From an uncultured Prevotella sp. (GTDB lineage Bacteria; Bacteroidota; Bacteroidia; Bacteroidales; Bacteroidaceae): 12,571 nt of DNA. The notes beneath the pieces were generated by a model. The model searched no databases. It saw only the letters and a program-made list of their open reading frames with translations, and had not been told where the DNA came from. Location of the stretch: positions 1 to 12,571 of the forward strand of contig CABUXJ010000044.1 of NCBI GenBank assembly GCA_902495455.1, in the 5' to 3' direction. This document shows, piece by piece, positions 7,335-12,571 of the stretch. The translations under genes and the position numbers were made by a program. The stretch's first letter is position 1. Every line of letters starts with the position of its first letter.

Positions 7335-7371
7335 AAGACGCCGGAGACTGTCATTGCAGCTCCGGCGTCTT
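7335..7371 (-). terminator. probable terminator after infB
   Basis: A perfect 12-base inverted repeat (aagacgccggag at 7335-7346, ctccggcgtctt at 7360-7371) encloses a 13-base loop that can pair a further three bases (ctg/cag). It begins 56 bases after the infB stop. On the minus strand the stem ends in cttt followed by mixed sequence, so the U-tract is short; the stability of the stem is the main argument. Confidence 0.65.
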
Positions 7372-7427
7372 GCCTTATTGTTCTCCGGTGTATGCCACCG
7401 GAACGTTGTCATGGTTGTGTTCGGATG

Positions 7428-10400
7428 TTACAGTTTCTGCTCCACCTCAATCTCGGTGAACGTCTCGATAATGTCGCCCTCGATAATGTCGTTGAAGTTG
7501 ACCAGACTGATACCACACTCAAATCCTGTCGGTACCTCCTTGACGTCGTCCTTATAGCGCTTGAGCGCACTGATATCGGCCGTGTGGACCACAATTCCGT
7601 CGCGAACGACACGGGCACGGTCCGAACGGTGCACCTTGCCTTCGGTGACAATGGCTCCCGCAACGGTGCCGACCTTGGATATTTTGAATACCTGACGCAC
7701 TTCGACCTGACCCGTGACAATCTCCTTCTTCACCTTGTCGAGCATGCCTTCCATAGCCGACTTGATGTCCTCGATGGCATCATAGATGATGGAATAGGTG
7801 TTAATCTCCACACCTTCGCTGTCGGCCAACTTGCGGGCACCCGAAGACGGACGCACCTGGAAGCCCACGATGATGGCGTCGGAGGCGTCGGCCAACTGGA
7901 CATCGTTTTCCGAAATCTGACCCACGGCCTTGTGGATGACGTTCACCTTTATCTTCTCCGTGGAGAGCTTGATGAACGAATCGCTCAGAGCCTCGACCGA
8001 ACCGTCGGTATCTCCCTTGACGATGAGGTTCAGCTCCTTGAACGAACCGAGGGCGATGCGGTGGCTGATGTCGGCCAGGGTCAGACGTGTCTGTGTGCGC
8101 AGACCCTGCTCACGCTGCAGACGCTCACGCTTGCCGGCTATCTCCTTGGCCTCCTGCTCGGTCTCCATCACGTGGAACGAGTCACCGGCCGTAGGAGCAC
8201 CGTTGAGTCCGAGGATGATGGCCGGTTCGGCCGGAGCCGCCTCCTGGATGCGCTGATTACGCTCATTAAACATGGCCTTGATACGGCCGTAGCTTGTTCC
8301 GGCTACAACATGGTCACCGACTTTGAGCGTACCGTTGCTGACAAGCACCGTAGAGACATATCCGCGGCCCTTGTCGAGTGAGGACTCGATGATTGAGCCG
8401 GTCGCGCGACGGTTCGGGTTGGCCTTCAGGTCGAGCATCTCTGCCTCTAAAAGCACCTTTTCCAAGAGGTCGTCGACACCGACTCCCTTCTTGGCCGAAA
8501 TCTCCTGACACTGGTACTTGCCGCCCCACTCCTCGACGAGAAGGTTCATCTGCGACAGATCCTCGCGTATCTTGTCGGGATTGGCACCCGGTTTATCTAT
8601 CTTGTTGATGGCAAACACCATCGGCACATTGGCTGCCTGAGCGTGCGCAATGGCCTCTTTGGTCGTCGGCATGACGCTGTCGTCGGCCGCGATGATGATG
8701 ATGGCGATATCCGTAACCTGTGCACCACGGGCACGCATGGCCGTAAATGCCTCGTGACCCGGCGTGTCAAGGAACGTTATGCGGCGGCCGTCGCTGAGCG
8801 TAACGTTGTATGCTCCGATGTGCTGGGTGATACCTCCGGCCTCACCGGCGATGACATTGGTGTTGCGGATGTGGTCCAAGAGTGAGGTCTTACCGTGGTC
8901 TACGTGACCCATGACCGTCACAATCGGTGCGCGGGGCAGCAGATCGCTCTCGTCATCCTCCTCCTCGTTGATGGCTTCGCTGACTTCGGCGCTGACATAT
9001 TCGGTCGTAAATCCGAACTCGTCGGCCACGATATTCACAGTCTCGGCATCCAGACGCTGGTTTATGGACACCATGATACCAAGGCTCATACATGTTCCGA
9101 TGACCTTGACCACAGGCACATTCATCATCGTCGCCAGCTCGCTGACCGTGACATACTCGGTCAGTTTGAGCGTCTTGCTCTCTGCCTGCTCCTCACGGCG
9201 CTCCTCGTTGAGACGCTCCTGAACAGCCTCTCGCTTCTCACGACGATACTTGGCGCCCTTCTTGTTCTGGTTGCCCTTGCTCGTGAGGCGTGCCAACGTC
9301 TCCTTTACCTGACGTGCCACATCCTCTTCGTTGACCTCCAACGGCTTCGCCGGCTGGCGGTTCTTGTTCTTATTGCGGTTCTTTCCGCCTTGTGCGCCAC
9401 GGTCGGCAGCGTTCTTTCCGCCACCCTGACCTGCGGCACCCGATGCGCCCTTGGCCTTGTTCTTTTTGCCGTTGCCGGCGGCACCTCCGGCCTGTTTGGC
9501 CGCTGCCTCTATGTCGACGCGCTCCTTGCCGATGCGTACTCGTTTCTTGCGTTCGCCTCCATGCTGCTGTCCGGCCTTGTCCTCACGCTCCTTGCGACGT
9601 TCCTCCTTTGACTTTTTCTTCGGCCGCGTGCTCTGGTTGAGGGCGGAAAGGTCTATCTTGCCGAGCACGTTCACCTTTGGAGCGAGCTTGGCTTCACTTT
9701 TCAAAGTGAATATCTTGGGTTCTCCAGTGGCGTTTTCCGGCTCTGCAGCAGTGGCGGCCGGTTTTTCCTTGGCTGCTTCTGCGACGGCGGCCTTGGCGTT
9801 GACCGGAGTCTCTGCCGGAGTCTTGACGTCCGACTCCGAAGCCGATGCGGCAGGTTTGGCGGACTTCTCCGAAGCCTCGGTTGATGTTTTCTTGGCCGGT
9901 TCAGTCTCTGCTGCCGTTCCGCTATCGGGCTTCGCTGTCACTTTCGGTTGTTCCGCTTTCTGAGTCTGTACGTCCTTGACGGGCTTCTTTTCGGCGGGCT
10001 GTCCGGTTTCGGCAGGTTTGGCGTCAATTTTCTCTGCCGCCGTGGTGGCCGTAGCCGGCTTTGCCTCCGCTGTTGCGGCAGCCTGACGTGGCTTTTCCAT
10101 TGCGGCCTCCTTGCCCTGCTGTGAGGGTTTGCGGTCGATGCTGTCAAGATCTATCTTTCCCAACGGTTTGAACAGAGGGCGCTGCTCAAGCAAGTCCTCG
10201 GCTTTGGTGACCTTGCGTTCCGGTTTCTTTTCCTTTACTTTCTTGGCAAAGATTTTCTCTGCCTCGCTCTTTATATCCTTATCGCCCTTGAACTCACGCA
10301 CAAGTGCGCTGTACTGCTCATCGGATATCTTCGTGCTCAAGTTGGCGTCTTCCCGTATCTCGCCAAGGTCCTTCTTGGCTTTCAGGAAGTCGACCGCCGT

Positions 10401-10451
10401 CTGCAGTCCGATGTTCAGTTCCGTTAATACTTTATTTAATCTGATGGCCAT
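7428..10451 (-). CDS. infB: translation initiation factor IF-2
   Basis: A 1007-residue GTPase that brings initiator tRNA to the 30S subunit and promotes 50S joining. An IF2N-type domain occupies about residues 1-55 (MAIRLNKVLTELNIG...). A low-complexity Ala/Lys/Glu/Pro linker and then a Gly/Asn/Lys-rich one run to about residue 420, and a second IF2N domain (VTVSELATMMNVPVVKVIGTC) lies near 440-495. The G domain shows G1 GHVDHGKT at 515-522, G3 DTPGH at 562-566 and G4 NKID at 616-619. Domains II-IV follow, with conserved segments such as GTVAGAIVTEGKV near the end. Length is in the usual range for Bacteroidetes IF-2, well above many other bacteria because of the linker. It is the third gene of the rimP-nusA-infB operon, but unusually separated from nusA by 124 bases carrying a palindromic repeat. 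Confidence 0.97.
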   Translation of the reverse strand: MAIRLNKVLTELNIGLQTAVDFLKAKKDLGEIREDANLSTKISDEQYSALVREFKGDKDIKSEAEKIFAKKVKEKKPERKVTKAEDLLEQRPLFKPLGKIDLDSIDRKPSQQGKEAAMEKPRQAAATAEAKPATATTAAEKIDAKPAETGQPAEKKPVKDVQTQKAEQPKVTAKPDSGTAAETEPAKKTSTEASEKSAKPAASASESDVKTPAETPVNAKAAVAEAAKEKPAATAAEPENATGEPKIFTLKSEAKLAPKVNVLGKIDLSALNQSTRPKKKSKEERRKEREDKAGQQHGGERKKRVRIGKERVDIEAAAKQAGGAAGNGKKNKAKGASGAAGQGGGKNAADRGAQGGKNRNKNKNRQPAKPLEVNEEDVARQVKETLARLTSKGNQNKKGAKYRREKREAVQERLNEERREEQAESKTLKLTEYVTVSELATMMNVPVVKVIGTCMSLGIMVSINQRLDAETVNIVADEFGFTTEYVSAEVSEAINEEEDDESDLLPRAPIVTVMGHVDHGKTSLLDHIRNTNVIAGEAGGITQHIGAYNVTLSDGRRITFLDTPGHEAFTAMRARGAQVTDIAIIIIAADDSVMPTTKEAIAHAQAANVPMVFAINKIDKPGANPDKIREDLSQMNLLVEEWGGKYQCQEISAKKGVGVDDLLEKVLLEAEMLDLKANPNRRATGSIIESSLDKGRGYVSTVLVSNGTLKVGDHVVAGTSYGRIKAMFNERNQRIQEAAPAEPAIILGLNGAPTAGDSFHVMETEQEAKEIAGKRERLQREQGLRTQTRLTLADISHRIALGSFKELNLIVKGDTDGSVEALSDSFIKLSTEKIKVNVIHKAVGQISENDVQLADASDAIIVGFQVRPSSGARKLADSEGVEINTYSIIYDAIEDIKSAMEGMLDKVKKEIVTGQVEVRQVFKISKVGTVAGAIVTEGKVHRSDRARVVRDGIVVHTADISALKRYKDDVKEVPTGFECGISLVNFNDIIEGDIIETFTEIEVEQKL

Positions 10452-10463
10452 ATCTTACTTTTA

Positions 10464-10572
10464 AATTCGTAATGCATAATGCACAATGCACAATTAATGT
10501 CCTGTTTCTTAACTCGTCCCGTTTGTCAATGCTCATCCATAATTATGCATTACGAATTATGAATTATGCATT
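10464..10572. repeat. AT-rich palindromic repeat between nusA and infB
   Basis: Arms aattcgtaatgcataat (10464-10480) and its exact reverse complement (10542-10558) form a 17-base perfect inverted repeat around a 61-base centre. The left arm runs into three 7-base tandem units (aatgcat, aatgcac, aatgcac; 10471-10491). The right arm is followed by a second attatgcatt (10563-10572). The repeat makes up most of the 124-base gap within an operon. No promoter box for infB was recognised in the gap. It resembles a MITE remnant or other dispersed intergenic repeat. Confidence 0.7.
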
Positions 10573-10575
10573 TGG

Positions 10576-11835
10576 TTATTCGAACTCGGCCTTGAGCACG
10601 CTCAACAGATGATCGACGGTCTCTTCCTCGAGGTCCGCCTTCTCTATCAGCATTTCGCGGGGAGCGTTGATTACGGCCTTTGCCGTATCCAGTCCGATGG
10701 CTTTGATGGCGTCGATGATCCACTGGTCGATTTCATCGGAGAACTCGTCGAGATAGATATCCTCGTCGGCTTCATTCTCGCTGACCACGCGGAACACGTC
10801 GATTGTAAATTCCGTAAGCATCGAGGCCAGCTTGATGTTCATTCCTCCGCGTCCGATTGCCAACGACACCTGGTCCGGCTGGAGATAGACCTCGGCCTTG
10901 TGGTTCTCCATGTCGAGCGTAATGCTGGAAACGACAGCGGGGCTCAGAGCGCGCTGAATGAAGAGTTGGGTGTTGTTCGAATAGTTGATGACGTCGATAT
11001 TCTCGTTGCAAAGCTCGCGGACGATGCCGTGAACACGGCTTCCCTTGACTCCGACACAGGCTCCTACGGGGTCTATGCGCTCGTCATAGCTCTCGACGGC
11101 CACCTTGGCACGCTCACCGGGCATACGTGCCACGCGGCGGATGGTGATGAGTCCGTCGTTGATTTCGGGTACTTCGGCCTCCAACAGACGCTCGAGAAAC
11201 TGGGTGCTGGTGCGGCTGAGAATGATACGCGGATTGTTGTTCTCGTTGTCCACGCGCAGCACGATGGCTCTCACGGTCTCACCCTTATGGTAAGTGTCGG
11301 ACGGGATCTGCTCGCTCTTGGGCAGGTGAAGCTCGTTGCCTTCGTCGTCGATAAGCAGCACTTCGCGCTTCCACATCTGGTAAACCTCGCCGCTGACGAT
11401 TTGGCCGACCTTGTCCTTATACTTATTATATAAGGAGTCATGCTCCAGTTCGAGGATTTTCGACGCCAGCGTCTGCCGCAGGTTGAGGATTGCACGGCGG
11501 CCGAAGTCGCTGAAATGCACTTCCTCGCTCACTTCCTCTCCCACTTCATAGTCTGGTTCTATCTTCTGTGCGGCGGAGAGGGAGATCTCCTTGTTCTCGT
11601 CCTGCACTTCTCCGTCAGCCACAACCACACGGTTACGGTGTATCTCAAAGTCTCCCTTGTCGGGGTTGACAATCACGTCGAAGTTCTCGTCGCTGCCGAA
11701 CATCTTTGCTATCACGTTGCGGAAGCTCTCTTCCAACACACTCACCAGCGTGGTACGGTCGATATTCTTTGTCTCCTTAAACTCCTGAAAGGTCTCTATC
11801 ATGCTGGGGCCCTTCGTTTCTTTCTTTGCTGCCAT
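10576..11835 (-). CDS. nusA: transcription termination/antitermination factor NusA
   Basis: A 419-residue RNA polymerase-associated factor that modulates pausing, termination and antitermination. The N-terminal polymerase-binding domain occupies about residues 1-140. The S1 domain is at about 145-205 (GQIVSGEVYQMWKREVLLID). KH1 contains DPVGACVGVKGSRVHGIVREL, the invariant NusA signature, and KH2 contains DQVSLAIGRGGMNIKLAS. The end is a short acidic helical region (DEFSDEIDQWIIDAIKAIGL...) instead of the two acidic repeat domains of the 495-residue E. coli protein; this is normal for many bacteria outside the gammaproteobacteria. It starts only 7 bases after the rimP stop, so the two are surely co-transcribed. 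Confidence 0.97.
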   Translation of the reverse strand: MAAKKETKGPSMIETFQEFKETKNIDRTTLVSVLEESFRNVIAKMFGSDENFDVIVNPDKGDFEIHRNRVVVADGEVQDENKEISLSAAQKIEPDYEVGEEVSEEVHFSDFGRRAILNLRQTLASKILELEHDSLYNKYKDKVGQIVSGEVYQMWKREVLLIDDEGNELHLPKSEQIPSDTYHKGETVRAIVLRVDNENNNPRIILSRTSTQFLERLLEAEVPEINDGLITIRRVARMPGERAKVAVESYDERIDPVGACVGVKGSRVHGIVRELCNENIDVINYSNNTQLFIQRALSPAVVSSITLDMENHKAEVYLQPDQVSLAIGRGGMNIKLASMLTEFTIDVFRVVSENEADEDIYLDEFSDEIDQWIIDAIKAIGLDTAKAVINAPREMLIEKADLEEETVDHLLSVLKAEFE

Positions 11836-11842
11836 AGCCTGT

Positions 11843-12310
11843 TTATTTGAAACTTAATAGGTATTTTGTATATTTTACATTGTTCATATCATAGTCATAG
11901 TCCACGTCGGCTATCACGGGGCGCTTCTTTCCCTCGACCTTCTGCTTCTCGCGGACGGTGACGGTAAATGTCGTTCCGTCGACGGCCTTGAGGACGCCCT
12001 GCACCTTCCGGCCCTCGGCCGTGAGCACTTCGACATCCTTTCCTATGTGGTTGACATACTGCCGCGCCACCTTAAACGGTTGCCCGAGTCCTGCCGACCC
12101 CACTTCCAGCTCGTAGTCATCCAGCTCTTCGCCGAGCCTGTCCTGCACAAAGCGGCTCAGTTCGGCACAGTCCTCTATCCACACGCCGTCGGCATGGTCT
12201 ATCTCCACCACGATGCGGTGGTCCGGCGACACGTTGATGTCCACGAGAAAGTAGTCGCCCGTCTGCAACCACTCCTCCACAATCGTCTCAACTACGTTCT
12301 TATCTATCAT
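11843..12310 (-). CDS. rimP: ribosome maturation factor RimP
   Basis: A 155-residue cytoplasmic protein needed for 30S subunit maturation. The N-terminal alpha/beta domain contains VSPDHRIVVEIDHADGVWIEDC and the conserved motif YELEVGSAGLGQPFK, the Bacteroidetes form of the EVSSPGLDRPL motif. An Sm-like C-terminal domain (VEVLTAEGRKVQGVLKAVDG) ends in KYTKYLLSFK. An in-frame ATG two codons upstream (12316) would add Met-Cys; I prefer 12310 because the family N-terminus in this phylum starts MI-x-K-x-x-V. No Shine-Dalgarno site is visible for either. First gene of the rimP-nusA-infB operon. Confidence 0.94.
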   Translation of the reverse strand: MIDKNVVETIVEEWLQTGDYFLVDINVSPDHRIVVEIDHADGVWIEDCAELSRFVQDRLGEELDDYELEVGSAGLGQPFKVARQYVNHIGKDVEVLTAEGRKVQGVLKAVDGTTFTVTVREKQKVEGKKRPVIADVDYDYDMNNVKYTKYLLSFK

Positions 12311-12335
12311 ACACATTTGGGTTATTAAAAATGAA

Positions 12336-12364
12336 AATGAGGAGCTTTCGAGAAGCCCCTCATT
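12336..12364 (-). promoter_or_regulatory. leader hairpin of the rimP-nusA-infB mRNA (possible attenuator)
   Basis: On the minus strand a 29-base hairpin has a 12-bp stem (aatgaggggctt with aagctcctcatt, one G-U pair) and a five-base loop. It starts about 10 bases after the predicted transcription start and ends about 25 bases before the rimP ATG. It is followed at once by a U-rich run (ttcattttt), giving it the look of an intrinsic terminator placed in the leader. It could be an attenuator or an mRNA-stabilising 5' stem; the sequence cannot decide. Confidence 0.6.
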
Positions 12365-12377
12365 CCACTGAACGCTG

Positions 12378-12408
12378 CAAAGGTAGTCATTTTTCCTGAA
12401 ATACGCAA
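12378..12408 (-). promoter_or_regulatory. promoter of the rimP-nusA-infB operon
   Basis: On the minus strand TTG (12408-12406) is followed after 20 bases by TACCTTTG (12385-12378), an exact match to TAnnTTTG with the standard spacing. Transcription would begin near 12374, leaving a leader of about 60 bases. This is the best promoter in the window. Confidence 0.8.
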
Positions 12409-12452
12409 GAATATTCTGTTTTATTTCATCGCTTCCTGCGGGCGTGACGAAA

Positions 12453-12480
12453 TGGCAGAGTCAACCAGCAAGTGCAACAT
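12453..12480 (-). repeat. terminal inverted repeat of an IS30-family element
   Basis: The sequence just past the transposase stop (tgttgcacttgctggttgac... on the minus strand) has the form of the right-end inverted repeat seen in IS30-family elements of Bacteroidales, where the repeat abuts or overlaps the stop codon. The partner end is outside the window, so the exact outer boundary near 12453 is an estimate. Confidence 0.55.
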
Positions 12481-12571
12481 TACGAAAGATTTTTGAAAAA
12501 CACCTCTTTCGGAGTGTTAAAATTCAGTTTTTCTCTCGGTCTGGCATTGATTTTTGTTCTGATTTTCTTTA
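12480..12571 (-). mobile_element. IS30-family transposase, 3' end (partial, cut by window edge)
   Basis: Reading the minus strand from the window edge, a frame of 29 residues ends at a TAA (12482-12480). It contains INARPREKLNFNTPKEVF followed by FKNLS, the typical C-terminus of IS30-family transposases (the DDE enzyme tail with N-x-RPR and a TP-x-EVF motif). Only this tail is visible, so it cannot be said whether the element is intact. It points toward the rimP operon and ends about 72 bases upstream of that operon's -33 box. Confidence 0.82.

Noticed and set aside
7392..8381. 329-codon plus-strand frame opposite the infB 3' half
   Set aside because: Antisense to the conserved domains of IF-2; the His/Asp/Leu-rich translation is typical of a reverse-strand shadow and no promoter fits it.
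12423..12453. Imperfect inverted repeat (atttcatcgc.../...gacgaaat) beside the IS end
   Set aside because: About 8 paired bases with a wobble and no U-tract; too weak to call a terminator and may be chance sequence next to the insertion.

Overview
The window looks like a chromosomal segment of a member of the Bacteroidales, most likely a Prevotella-type organism. Three things point there: promoter boxes of the Bacteroidetes type (TAnnTTTG, with TTG or TTTG about 19-20 bases upstream) in front of several genes, the lack of clear Shine-Dalgarno sites, and protein variants typical of the phylum (short NusA, IF2 with a very long N-terminal region, the RimP motif EVGSAGLGQPF). The genus is an inference.

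Layout, left to right. Positions 1-705 hold no gene I can support; this is a GC-rich non-coding stretch with several inverted and direct repeats and a probable promoter near 623. A plus-strand gene (706-2769) encodes a membrane HD-domain phosphohydrolase of the 7TM-HD (PgpH-like) family. It is followed by a large composite palindrome (about 2799-3017), then a plus-strand OmpP1/FadL-family outer-membrane protein (3107-4687). A second copy of the same palindromic element (4694-4920) fills the gap before the convergent priA gene (minus, 4930-7203).

The right half is a minus-strand housekeeping cluster: rimP (12310-11843), nusA (11835-10576) and infB (10451-7428), reading right to left. This is the widely conserved operon linking ribosome maturation, transcription elongation and translation initiation. 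It has a convincing promoter at 12378-12408, a strong hairpin in its leader, a palindromic AT-rich repeat between nusA and infB, and a terminator-like hairpin after infB. priA lies downstream on the same strand with its own promoter almost abutting its ATG. At the right edge is the 3' end of an IS30-family transposase and its terminal inverted repeat, inserted upstream of the rimP promoter.

The protein-coding genes are ordinary core functions. The most interesting material is non-coding: two copies of a composite palindrome bracket the OmpP1 gene, and their inner hairpins differ by paired compensatory changes, suggesting the fold itself is maintained. I did not find a new multi-gene system.
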